10,422 nucleotides of DNA, taken from assembly GCA_947388575.1 (NCBI GenBank), contig CANDSI010000022.1, positions 1 through 10,422 on the forward strand, given 5' to 3'. Below the pieces are notes generated by a model, which was given only the letters and a program-made list of their open reading frames with translations, was not told the DNA's origin and did not search any database. This document shows positions 5,385 to 10,422 of this stretch, one piece after another. This stretch comes from an uncultured Mycoplasma sp. (lineage in GTDB: Bacteria > Bacillota_I > Bacilli_A > RF39 > UBA660). Position 1 is the first letter of the stretch, and the number at the start of each line of letters is the position of its first letter. A program made the translations under genes and the position numbers.

Positions 5385-5410
5385 CTATTTTGGAATAGTT
5401 ATTTTTATTT
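5380..5410 (+). terminator. Intrinsic terminator of the 118-aa gene
   Basis: AATAACTATT, TTGG, AATAGTTATT is a perfect 10-bp stem with a 4-nt loop, followed by TTTATTT. The stem begins inside the stop codon region of the gene. On the minus strand no T-run follows, so leftward early transcription should pass. Confidence 0.75.
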
Positions 5411-5497
5411 AATTAATATTCCTATTAAGATACCTATTATAATACCAAGTTCAATTATTAAGATATTCAATATAACATAATATTTATTTTCTTTCAT
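5405..5497 (-). CDS. 30-aa hydrophobic membrane peptide
   Basis: The peptide starts MKENKYYVILNILIIELGII and ends with a Gly/Ile/Leu-rich helix closing in LIK. Charged residues at both ends and an unbroken hydrophobic middle (about residues 8-29) give one membrane helix. Its ATG shares a base with the stop of the cro-like gene (TAATG), with AGAGGAG 5 bases upstream, so it is translationally coupled. Small hydrophobic peptides like this can be regulatory membrane peptides, lysis helpers or toxins; no choice can be made here. Its end overlaps the terminator of the converging gene. Confidence 0.55.
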   Translation of the reverse strand: MKENKYYVILNILIIELGIIIGILIGILIK

Positions 5498-5757
5498 TAT
5501 GTCTCCTCTATTTCTTTTGATGTATCATTTGTTGAGTCATTCTTCGTTACGCTTTTAGCGTCTTTTGTAGGTAAAAAAATAATGTCATCATAGCTTAATC
5601 CTGTTACCTTTATTATGTTATTAATTATTGGAACATCTGGAAAAGTTCTTCCTAATTCATAATATTGTATCGTAGCTACACTTATGCCAAATAATGATGC
5701 AGCTTCTTCTTGTGACCAACCATTATTTACTCTAATAGCTTTTAATGTTGCCTTCAT
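5497..5757 (-). CDS. Cro-like XRE-family HTH protein, 86 aa
   Basis: Residues 3-60 are a standard XRE helix-turn-helix (MKATLKAIRVNNGWSQEEAA, with GISVATIQYYELGRTFPDVP as recognition part). The tail from about 63 is low-complexity (KDAKSVTKNDSTNDTSKEIEE). It is the first gene of the leftward operon and diverges from the repressor gene, the place of cro. AAGGAGGG lies 6 bases before the ATG. A perfect copy of the 13-bp operator lies within the tail codons (DAKSV). It should bind the shared operators to shut down the rightward promoter during lytic growth. The last codons are duplicated at 4944-4966. Confidence 0.85.
   Translation of the reverse strand: MKATLKAIRVNNGWSQEEAASLFGISVATIQYYELGRTFPDVPIINNIIKVTGLSYDDIIFLPTKDAKSVTKNDSTNDTSKEIEET
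5549..5561. promoter_or_regulatory. Intragenic operator, perfect 13-bp copy
   Basis: ACGCTTTTAGCGT, identical to the site at 5788-5800, lies inside the cro-like gene, 239 bp (start to start) from it. The half sites ACGC and GCGT are inverted repeats around TTTTA. Confidence 0.6.
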
Positions 5758-5779
5758 TCTTTCCCTCCTTACATCATCA

Positions 5780-5808
5780 AGTTTATCACGCTTTTAGCGT
5801 TATGTCAA
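5780..5808 (-). promoter_or_regulatory. Leftward early promoter (PL-like)
   Basis: On the minus strand a consensus TTGACA (5808-5803), a 17-bp spacer and TAAACT (5785-5780). It drives the cro-like gene and the early operon. The operator at 5788-5800 fills the spacer, so a bound repressor blocks polymerase directly. Confidence 0.8.
5788..5800. promoter_or_regulatory. Operator in the leftward promoter
   Basis: ACGCTTTTAGCGT, a 4+5+4 inverted repeat, lies within the spacer of the leftward promoter. This is the reference copy of the operator motif. Confidence 0.75.
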
Positions 5809-5817
5809 CAATTATTT

Positions 5818-5830
5818 TTGCTTTTTGCGT
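5818..5830. promoter_or_regulatory. Middle operator, diverged copy
   Basis: TTGCTTTTTGCGT differs from the reference at three positions. It lies between the two promoters, 30 bp from the first site and 42 bp from the third. Confidence 0.5.
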
Positions 5831-5848
5831 AATTTTTTTTATTTTTTC

Positions 5849-5877
5849 TTGAAATTATTATGCTTTTAGTGTATAAT
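5849..5877 (+). promoter_or_regulatory. Rightward lysogeny promoter
   Basis: TTGAAA (5849-5854), a 17-bp spacer and a perfect TATAAT (5872-5877). The start near 5884 leaves a very short leader, with GAAAGGAG directly before the repressor ATG. It drives the repressor, exonuclease, ImmA-like and PemK-like genes. Confidence 0.8.
5860..5872. promoter_or_regulatory. Operator in the rightward promoter
   Basis: ATGCTTTTAGTGT differs from the reference operator at two positions. It sits in the spacer of the rightward promoter and touches the first base of its -10 box, giving the repressor or Cro a way to control this promoter. Confidence 0.65.
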
Positions 5878-5899
5878 TGTTTGCGAAAGGAGAAAAAAC

Positions 5900-6259
5900 A
5901 TGAGTGATTTAGGAAATAAAGAAATATTTGCTAAGAATTTAAAACACTATATGGACTTAAATAATAAAGACAGAAATGCTGTATGTGAAGTTTTAGATAT
6001 ACCCTATACAACTTTATCAGATTGGCTTAATGCAAAAAAATATCCTCGCATTGATAAAATTGAAATGTTAGCAAACTATTTTAATATTGAAAAATCGGAT
6101 TTAATAGAAAGAAAAGAAAAAAACAAAGATAGTGAAAACATAGACGCATTATTAAGTGCTTATAAAGATTTACCAGATATAGATAAGGAATGGGTAAAAA
6201 ATATGGTTATAGAACGTAGAAAATTAATTGATAAACAAGAAGAAAACAAAGGAAATTAG
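5900..6259 (+). CDS. XRE-family phage repressor (CI/ImmR-like), 119 aa
   Basis: Residues 8-65 hold an XRE helix-turn-helix (FAKNLKHYMDLNNKDRNAVC, then DIPYTTLSDWLNAKKYPRID and IEMLANYFNIEKSDLI). The C-terminal 45 residues are helical (IDALLSAYKDLPDIDKEWVK). There is no LexA/CI autoprotease domain, so induction by RecA-stimulated self-cleavage is not expected. With the ImmA-like peptidase two genes downstream this fits the ImmR/ImmA scheme, in which the peptidase cuts the repressor. AAAGGAG lies 7 bases before the ATG. It should hold the 13-bp operators and repress the leftward early promoter in the lysogen. Confidence 0.85.
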   Translation: MSDLGNKEIFAKNLKHYMDLNNKDRNAVCEVLDIPYTTLSDWLNAKKYPRIDKIEMLANYFNIEKSDLIERKEKNKDSENIDALLSAYKDLPDIDKEWVKNMVIERRKLIDKQEENKGN

Positions 6260-6269
6260 GTATTTATAT

Positions 6270-7307
6270 ATGTTAGGTATTATAAAAAATATAAAAGAAA
6301 AAATTGCTGAAACAAACATGAAGTTACAAGAAAAAATCGAAAACGAATATAAATGCAATGAAGAACAAAAGAATCTATATAATGAAATTGTATTATTATA
6401 TAGCAAAATTGAACATACTAGAAGTATTAAAGAAAAAAATAATTTATATGAAGATATAACAAAACTAATTGATACCATTAATTTTGAACATTTTCGAAAA
6501 AATTTACTTAATTCTTCAATAAAAAAAAATAGTTTATATAGTACTACCGATTTTGGTCTATGGTTTCATAAAGAATCATTAAATGATTATATCTATGGTA
6601 TTTTCGAAAAAATTGGCGAAAATAAAGATAAAAATTTAAATTTATTAAAAAAAGCTATATCATTTGAAAATGAAGTTAATTCAATTCCAAAACATAAAAT
6701 AGTTCTATCACAAAATAAAATCAAAAAAAAATCATTACAAAATTTAAATGATATATCAATTGCTAAAATTGGAAAAAGTTTCAATAAAGAAAAACTATTC
6801 AAATACATTGTTGTTGATATCGAAACAACTGGATTACAAGCTAGTCGTAATAAGATAATTGAAATATCAGCTATAAAATATATAGATTTTGAACCTATTG
6901 AATGCTTTACAACTTTAATAAATCCCGAAAGCGAAATAACACATAATATAACTTCTATTAATAACATTAGTAATGATATGGTAAGAGATATGCCTACTAT
7001 TAATCAAATCATTGAAGACTTTGATAAATTTGTAGATGGTTTTAGTATAGTTGGCTATAATATTTGTTTTGACTTAAAATTTTTATATTGTAACGGTTCT
7101 AATATTATTGAAAATAAAACTAAAATCTATGATGTTTATGAATTAGCAAAAAAAGTGTTTAAAAATGAGCCTAATGACTATAAATTAGAAACTATATGTA
7201 GACAGATGTGTAATTTATATTTAGACACTAACCATAGAAGTTTAATTGATTGTTATGCTACAAATATAATATTTAATAAATGTATAGAAGAAATAATTAA
7301 TAAATAA
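6270..7307 (+). CDS. DEDDh 3'-5' exonuclease (DnaQ-like) with unknown N-terminal domain, 345 aa
   Basis: Residues about 1-175 are Lys/Asn-rich and mostly helical, with no family I recognise. From about 179 to the end there is a DnaQ/epsilon-type exonuclease: Asp183 and Glu185 in VVDIETTGL, Asp268 in GYNICFDLKFL, and His322 and Asp327 in HRSLIDCYAT. All five DEDDh residues are present, so it should be active on single strands with two metal ions. I start it at the ATG at 6270, which has TAGG 9 bases upstream, and not at the TTG at 6228, which overlaps the repressor gene. It lies between repressor and ImmA-like protease. A role in defence, immunity control or repair is open. Confidence 0.85.
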   Translation: MLGIIKNIKEKIAETNMKLQEKIENEYKCNEEQKNLYNEIVLLYSKIEHTRSIKEKNNLYEDITKLIDTINFEHFRKNLLNSSIKKNSLYSTTDFGLWFHKESLNDYIYGIFEKIGENKDKNLNLLKKAISFENEVNSIPKHKIVLSQNKIKKKSLQNLNDISIAKIGKSFNKEKLFKYIVVDIETTGLQASRNKIIEISAIKYIDFEPIECFTTLINPESEITHNITSINNISNDMVRDMPTINQIIEDFDKFVDGFSIVGYNICFDLKFLYCNGSNIIENKTKIYDVYELAKKVFKNEPNDYKLETICRQMCNLYLDTNHRSLIDCYATNIIFNKCIEEIINK

Positions 7308-7351
7308 AAGTACAAGGCAGTATCGTACTTAATAGAAAGAGAGTATTAAGT
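7308..7351 (+). promoter_or_regulatory. Two mutually exclusive hairpins before the ImmA-like gene
   Basis: AAGTAC (7308-7313) pairs with GTACTT (7325-7330), and ACTTAATA (7327-7334) pairs with TATTAAGT (7344-7351). The two share 7327-7330, so only one can form. The second encloses the ribosome site (GAAAGAGAG) in its loop and ends one base before the ATG at 7353. Confidence 0.5.
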
Positions 7352-7352
7352 T

Positions 7353-7676
7353 ATGATTAAACAATTACTAACAGGGGTAATTGGTCAAGAAGAGGTTTTA
7401 AACCATTATAATGCTACTATCACATATATTGATATGCCAAAAGGTATTAATGGATTTGTGCATTATTATAAAGGTATTTATGATATCCTAATAAATAAAA
7501 AACTTTCTAACAAAAGAAAAAAAGAAACGATTCTTCACGAACTTGCACACATCAAATTAAATCAACTAAATCAACTTGATAATGACTTAATTGAATTTCA
7601 TAGACAAGATTACGAAGATGAAGCTGATAGATATATTAAATTTATAAAAGAATGTATTGAAAATGAAAGGAAGTGA
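7353..7676 (+). CDS. ImmA/IrrE-family metallopeptidase, 107 aa
   Basis: A zinc peptidase of the ImmA/IrrE family, expected to cut the phage repressor and trigger induction. The HExxH motif is HELAH at residues 62-66, preceded by the usual helix (KKETIL). A downstream acidic residue (Glu90 in DYEDEADRYIKF) is the likely third ligand. At 107 aa it is a minimal version without the longer C-terminus of ICEBs1 ImmA. The gene follows the exonuclease by 45 bp containing the paired hairpins, and ends in TGA five bases before the PemK-like gene. Function is inferred from family and from the HTH repressor upstream. Confidence 0.85.
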   Translation: MIKQLLTGVIGQEEVLNHYNATITYIDMPKGINGFVHYYKGIYDILINKKLSNKRKKETILHELAHIKLNQLNQLDNDLIEFHRQDYEDEADRYIKFIKECIENERK

Positions 7677-7681
7677 TATAA

Positions 7682-8383
7682 ATGAATACAGAAATTAAAG
7701 AAAAGGAAACATATAAAAATATTGACAAGGCTTGTGATAATTTTAAAGAAATATCAGATGATTCTAATAATGCAAAATTTGAACATATAGATACTTGGCT
7801 TTATAAAACTTCAAGAAATTTTAAAAATGAAAATAAAAAACAAATAAATAGTTCATATCCTAGATTTGATTACGGAACGATAATTAAAGTAGACTTTGGA
7901 ATAAATATTGGTTCTGAATTAAGTAATCCTCATTTTGCTATTGTTTTAGAAAAATTTGATAGTACGAAAAGTGATTCTATTACAATCCTACCCTTAACAT
8001 CTCAAAAGAAAAGTCATAATCTGCCTTTGAGTGAATTAATTATAGAAGAGTTTACAAAAAGACTTAACAAGTATATCGAAAAATTAAAGGTTGAAATTGA
8101 AGAAATTATTGATTCTAAAGATATTATGGAAAAAGCTGTCGAAAAGCAAAATGAATTAAATATGCTCCAGAAAATGATAGAATATTATTCAAATTATGCT
8201 AAAAATTCTTATGCTTGTATAAATCAAATTACAACTATTAGCAAGAAAAAAATAATACATCCTAAAAATAAATTTGATATTATAGGAAGAGCAAAATGTA
8301 ATAGTAAAACTATGAAAATTATAAGTAAAGAAATCGTTAAAAAATATACAAATATCAAATTATCTGATGAAAAATCAGAATAA
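7682..8383 (+). CDS. Large PemK/MazF-fold protein with helical insertion, 233 aa
   Basis: Residues about 60-115 match the PemK/MazF beta-barrel (FDYGTIIKVDFGINIGSELS, PHFAIVLEKF, ITILPLTSQ), and residues 175-200 give its closing part (SYACINQITTISKKKII). Between them is a helical insertion of about 55 residues (LNKYIEKLKVEIEEII and onward), and 55 charged residues precede the fold. Ordinary MazF/PemK toxins are 110-120 aa. No antitoxin gene is next to it; the upstream neighbour is the ImmA-like protease. GAAAGGAAG at the end of that gene is its ribosome site. It may be a toxin controlled in another way or a PemK-fold protein with a different job in the lysogeny operon. Confidence 0.75.
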   Translation: MNTEIKEKETYKNIDKACDNFKEISDDSNNAKFEHIDTWLYKTSRNFKNENKKQINSSYPRFDYGTIIKVDFGINIGSELSNPHFAIVLEKFDSTKSDSITILPLTSQKKSHNLPLSELIIEEFTKRLNKYIEKLKVEIEEIIDSKDIMEKAVEKQNELNMLQKMIEYYSNYAKNSYACINQITTISKKKIIHPKNKFDIIGRAKCNSKTMKIISKEIVKKYTNIKLSDEKSE

Positions 8384-8386
8384 AAT

Positions 8387-8415
8387 TTGACTTTTTGCAT
8401 AAAATATGGTATAGT
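8387..8415 (+). promoter_or_regulatory. Promoter of the rightward small RNA
   Basis: TTGACT (8387-8392), a 17-bp spacer and TATAGT (8410-8415), starting three bases after the PemK-like stop codon. It is one of the best promoter matches in the window and no protein gene follows within 250 bp. Confidence 0.7.
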
Positions 8416-8421
8416 TAATAC

Positions 8422-8510
8422 ATAACTTGAGCCTCTTTAGTGAGGCAATTAGTTAGACTATGGTCCTTTAAGTAGGACAATGAAGATACCATATTTGGTA
8501 TCTTTTTCTT
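8422..8510 (+). ncRNA. Candidate structured small RNA, about 90 nt
   Basis: Between a good promoter and an intrinsic terminator there is no reading frame, but a row of stems: GCCTC/GAGGC with loop TTTAGT (8431-8446), a small TAGT/ACTA hairpin (8451-8461 region), GTCCT/AGGAC with loop TTAAGT (8463-8478), and AGATACC/GGTATCT with a T-run as terminator. The two main stems have related loops and are each followed by CAAT. An alternative pairing, TATGGT (8459-8464) with ACCATA (8488-8493), would break the terminator, so attenuation is possible. I do not recognise an RNA family. Confidence 0.6.
8484..8510 (+). terminator. Intrinsic terminator of the rightward small RNA
   Basis: AGATACC (8484-8490), loop ATATTT, GGTATCT (8497-8503), then TTTTCTT: a 7-bp stem with T-run. 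Confidence 0.75.
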
Positions 8511-8520
8511 ATATAAAAAT

Positions 8521-8553
8521 AAAAAATCCCCTACTTGCTGGAACAAGTAGAGG
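8521..8553 (-). terminator. Intrinsic terminator of a leftward small RNA
   Basis: On the minus strand CCTCTACTTG, loop TTCCAG, CAAGTAGGGG, then ATTTTTTATTTTT. All ten pairs form on this strand (one G-U), while on the plus strand the same position is a C-A mismatch, so it works leftward. It lies tail to tail with the rightward terminator 11 bp away. Confidence 0.8.
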
Positions 8554-8594
8554 TTTGGAGATATGAATCCCCTATGAAAAACCGCTTAAAGTCA
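8521..8594 (-). ncRNA. Candidate leftward small RNA, about 70 nt, with antisense match to the early mRNA
   Basis: Starting near 8594 after a TATAAT box, the minus-strand RNA has no useful reading frame. It holds a hairpin GGGGAT, TCAT, ATCTCC (8575-8560 region) and the strong terminator hairpin. The terminator loop and stem contain TACTTGTTCCAGCAAGT, which is perfectly complementary to the early-operon mRNA at 4701-4717. A small RNA made next to the lysogeny genes and matching early mRNA recalls the antisense immunity RNAs of P1/P4-type phages in logic; sequence relation is not claimed. Confidence 0.5.
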
Positions 8595-8600
8595 CCTAAA

Positions 8601-8628
8601 ATTATACACAAAGGGCTTTTCATGTCTT
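8601..8628 (-). promoter_or_regulatory. Promoter of the leftward small RNA
   Basis: On the minus strand AAGACA (8628-8623; 4 of 6 matches), a 16-bp spacer and a perfect TATAAT (8606-8601). Confidence 0.5.
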
Positions 8629-8674
8629 CTATTTTACCAAATATTAATTAAAAAGTAAATAAGGAGATGATAAT

Positions 8675-9958
8675 ATGGCTGTATTTCAAGTTAAGAAATA
8701 TAAGACTATTAAAGATGAAAATGGAAACAAAATACAAATAGAAAAAACTAAAGAAGAATGGAACAAAGAAACTAAAAATGGAACTGCAACTTGGTATTTT
8801 TCTGATAGATATGAGATAAATAATGAAATAAAGCAATATAAATCTGGAGTATTCGCGTTAAAACGTGAAGCAGAGGCTGAAGAACGACTTTTTCTAGATG
8901 ACCCTATAAAATATATATTAGAACATTCAAAGCGTGCTAAAAACAATTTAAAATTGGAAAAAATTATTTATACAAATAAAACTCTGAATTATTATTTCCC
9001 AAAATTTATAGAATATAAGCAAGATTATATTAGAGGAAGTTCTACTTATACCGATAAAAGAAACTGGTTATTGCATATACAAGAAGATTTTGGGGATTTA
9101 TATCCTGAAGAATTAACATTGCAAAAAACTCAAATATGGCACGAAAAAAGCAACAAATTAATTAATCCTAAAAATAATGATTTGTATGCTATAAAAACTA
9201 AAAATAGTTGGCACACTACCCTATCTGAATTTTTCCAATATCTTTATATGAACGGATTGATAGAAATAAATTACTCAAGAGTCATAGGTTGTTTTAAAAA
9301 TCCAAACGAAAATAAAAATAAAAAAGCAAAAATAAGATATCAAACCGAAGAAGAATTTAATTTATTTATGAGTGTTGTAGATGACCAGTTTTGGTATAAA
9401 TTTTTCAATTTTCTGTTTTGGCATGGACCTCGTAAAGGAGAACAAAGAGCATTAAGAATTAATGATATTTTACTAGATTATGATTCTATTACTTTTGACG
9501 AAACTTATTCAAGAACAAAAGATGGTGGCGAAAAAATAGGCTCAATTAAAAATGGAAAAATAAGAGAAATATATTTAGCAAAACAAAGCAAAAAATACAT
9601 CTCAGAATTAATTCAATTTTATCAACAAATGGAAGGTTTTAATAAAGATTGGTTTTTATTTGGAGGTTACTCTTCTATATATAAAAATAGAATTGATGAT
9701 AAATTAAATTACTATTATGATAAATTAGAAGAAAAATATCCTAGCAAAAAAATAGTGCGTTTAACCCATCACGAATTCGGAAGACATTCTCATGCTTCTT
9801 ATTTATTAAACGAAGGTCTAAAAAAAGGAATACCTCTTGAAGAAATATACTCAATAATAGCTCAACGTTTAGGAGATACTATCGAAGTTATAAAGAAAAC
9901 TTATGCTCATCTTTATGAAAAAGAGAGTAATGATAAAGCCAAAAACATATTAAACTAA
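8675..9958 (+). CDS. int: Tyrosine recombinase / phage integrase, 427 aa
   Basis: The integrase cuts and joins DNA at the attachment sites. Residues about 1-75 form an arm-type DNA-binding domain (ATWYFSDRYEIN, then FALKREAEAEE). About 105-215 is the SAM-like core-binding domain (YFPKFIEYKQDYIRGSSTY and the following helices). The catalytic domain shows Arg253 in HGPRKGEQ, His366 or His365 with Arg370 and His371 in HHEFGRHSH, and the nucleophile Tyr410 in KTYAHLY. The Lys of the beta-hairpin lies in GSIKNGKIREI. Box II has FGRH where most have LRH. Full length for the family. AAGGAG lies 8 bases before the ATG. I see no clear own promoter. It points at tRNA-Glu, the usual layout for integration into a tRNA 3' end. 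Confidence 0.93.
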   Translation: MAVFQVKKYKTIKDENGNKIQIEKTKEEWNKETKNGTATWYFSDRYEINNEIKQYKSGVFALKREAEAEERLFLDDPIKYILEHSKRAKNNLKLEKIIYTNKTLNYYFPKFIEYKQDYIRGSSTYTDKRNWLLHIQEDFGDLYPEELTLQKTQIWHEKSNKLINPKNNDLYAIKTKNSWHTTLSEFFQYLYMNGLIEINYSRVIGCFKNPNENKNKKAKIRYQTEEEFNLFMSVVDDQFWYKFFNFLFWHGPRKGEQRALRINDILLDYDSITFDETYSRTKDGGEKIGSIKNGKIREIYLAKQSKKYISELIQFYQQMEGFNKDWFLFGGYSSIYKNRIDDKLNYYYDKLEEKYPSKKIVRLTHHEFGRHSHASYLLNEGLKKGIPLEEIYSIIAQRLGDTIEVIKKTYAHLYEKESNDKAKNILN

Positions 9959-9978
9959 AAATATTTTAGAAAGGAAAA

Positions 9979-9999
9979 TGTTACGTAATTGTTACGTAA
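9979..9999. repeat. Tandem TGTTACGTAA repeat, 11-bp period
   Basis: TGTTACGTAA occurs at 9979-9988 and 9990-9999. Each contains the 8-bp palindrome TTACGTAA, and the two lie 11 bp apart, one helical turn. Position between int and the tRNA 3' end suggests binding sites for integrase or an excision factor near the element's end. Confidence 0.6.
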
Positions 10000-10015
10000 A
10001 ATAAAAATAAGTATT

Positions 10016-10037
10016 AAAAAAGCCCTATTTAAGGGCT
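10016..10037 (-). terminator. Terminator downstream of the tRNA operon
   Basis: On the minus strand AGCCCT, TAAAT, AGGGCT and then a run of T (10021-10016). It lies 11 bp after the end of tRNA-Glu and ends the leftward tRNA transcript before it can run into int in antisense. It is on the element side of the presumed junction. Confidence 0.8.
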
Positions 10038-10048
10038 AATTAACAAAA

Positions 10049-10090
10049 TGGTGACCAGTACGGGATTCGAACCCGTGAATGCTGCCGTGA
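10049..10090. other. Presumed attachment-site end within the tRNA-Glu 3' half
   Basis: Int ends 90 bp from the 3' end of tRNA-Glu, and the tRNA 3' end faces the element. Tyrosine integrases of this layout usually recombine within the tRNA 3' half and leave a short copy at the far end. That copy is outside the window, so the exact core cannot be set here. Confidence 0.45.
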
Positions 10091-10125
10091 AAGGGCAGTG
10101 TGTTAAGCCGCTTCACCAACTGGCC
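10049..10125 (-). tRNA. tRNA-Glu (anticodon TTC)
   Basis: Acceptor GGCCAGT pairs with ACTGGTC (one G-U); the anticodon stem CTGCC/GGCAG holds loop CTTTCAC, with TTC in the middle; T-arm ACGGG TTCGAAT CCCGT. The CCA end is encoded (TGG at 10049-10051). Last gene of the leftward tRNA operon and the likely integration target. Confidence 0.95.
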
Positions 10126-10130
10126 ATAAA

Positions 10131-10207
<77 letters not shown>

Positions 10208-10219
10208 GAAACAAATCAA

Positions 10220-10295
10220 TGGTGTCCCCTTAGGGATTCGAACCCTAGACCCACTGATTAAGAGTCAGTTGCTCTACCAGCTGAGCTAAGGAGAC
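10220..10295 (-). tRNA. tRNA-Lys (anticodon CTT)
   Basis: Acceptor GTCTCCT pairs with AGGGGAC; anticodon stem ACTGA/TCAGT with loop CTCTTAA (CTT); T-arm TAGGG TTCGAAT CCCTA; CCA encoded. First gene of the leftward tRNA operon. Confidence 0.95.
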
Positions 10296-10315
10296 ATCTC
10301 ACAAATTGCTATTTA

Positions 10316-10343
10316 ATTATAACATAAAATTAATAAAAGGCAA
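10316..10343 (-). promoter_or_regulatory. Promoter of the tRNA operon
   Basis: On the minus strand TTGCCT (10343-10338), a 16-bp spacer and TATAAT (10321-10316), about 20 bp before tRNA-Lys. Confidence 0.6.
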
Positions 10344-10345
10344 TA

Positions 10346-10416
10346 GCAAAATTTTATTTTTTTAAAATTTTGCCAATTTTCAAATGAATTTCAGTTTTTA
10401 ATAAATTAACTGAAAT
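10346..10416. repeat. Two inverted repeats upstream of the tRNA operon
   Basis: GCAAAATTTTA/TAAAATTTTGC (10346-10356 and 10363-10373, loop of six T) and ATTTCAGTT/AACTGAAAT (10388-10396 and 10408-10416). Neither has a clear T-run outside the stem. They may be AT-rich gene-end hairpins for a gene beyond the window. No coding frame is seen in 10296-10422. Confidence 0.4.
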
Positions 10417-10422
10417 AAGTCT

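Noticed and set aside
6593..6967. Minus-strand 124-aa hydrophobic frame
   Set aside because: It lies opposite the exonuclease domain with its intact catalytic residues; it is a shadow.
8648..8946. Minus-strand Ser/Phe-rich frames at the start of int
   Set aside because: They are opposite the integrase N-terminus with no ribosome site; composition artefacts.
9978..10004. An 8-residue frame with AAAGGA in front, right after int
   Set aside because: Its codons are simply the TTACGTAA tandem repeat; too short to call a gene.

Overview
The window is AT-rich DNA (roughly a quarter G+C in most genes) from a low-GC Bacillota/Mycoplasmatota-type bacterium. TGA acts as a stop (7674-7676) and tryptophan is TGG, so this is the standard bacterial code and not the Mycoplasma code. 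From about 1 to 9999 it is one end of an integrated temperate phage or phage-like element: a long leftward early operon, a rightward lysogeny operon, and a tyrosine integrase pointing at a tRNA gene. From 10049 on it is host chromosome, with a leftward tRNA-Lys, tRNA-Ile, tRNA-Glu operon. The element most likely sits in the 3' end of tRNA-Glu; its other end is outside the window.

The leftward (minus) early operon starts at a good promoter (5808-5780). In transcription order it encodes a Cro-like HTH protein, a 30-aa membrane peptide, a 56-aa acidic protein, a 138-aa phage protein of unknown function, a DUF6291-like replication protein, a possible helicase-loader-like protein, a small membrane protein, a coiled-coil protein, a DUF6273-like protein with a strikingly GC-rich 3' end, a RecA-like (AAA_24/Sak4-type) ATPase, a PD-(D/E)XK nuclease, a small membrane protein and a hypothetical protein. 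Eight TTTGATT-type sites at 11-bp steps overlap the end of the replication gene and may be the phage origin. A rightward gene with its own promoter and terminator (5028-5384, wHTH plus membrane anchor) interrupts the operon. A 23-bp copy of the cro 3' end flanks it, which looks like a moron insertion.

The rightward lysogeny operon starts at 5849-5877. It encodes an HTH repressor, a DEDDh exonuclease, an ImmA/IrrE metallopeptidase and a large PemK/MazF-fold protein. Copies of a 13-bp operator lie in the spacer of both divergent promoters and between them, with one more perfect copy inside the cro gene. Repressor plus ImmA suggests induction by repressor cleavage, as in ICEBs1. Between this operon and the integrase lies a 291-bp gap that seems to hold two convergent small RNAs whose terminators meet tail to tail. 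The leftward one is complementary over 17 nt to the early-operon mRNA just upstream of the 138-aa gene.

The most interesting feature is at 2118-2242. The 3' end of the DUF6273-like gene jumps from about 22% to 68% GC at third codon positions and has the AAC-derived codon pattern of a diversity-generating retroelement variable region, yet no reverse transcriptase or template repeat is visible. If correct, it is a remote DGR target placed, unusually, among early replication/recombination genes and translationally coupled to a coiled-coil partner.
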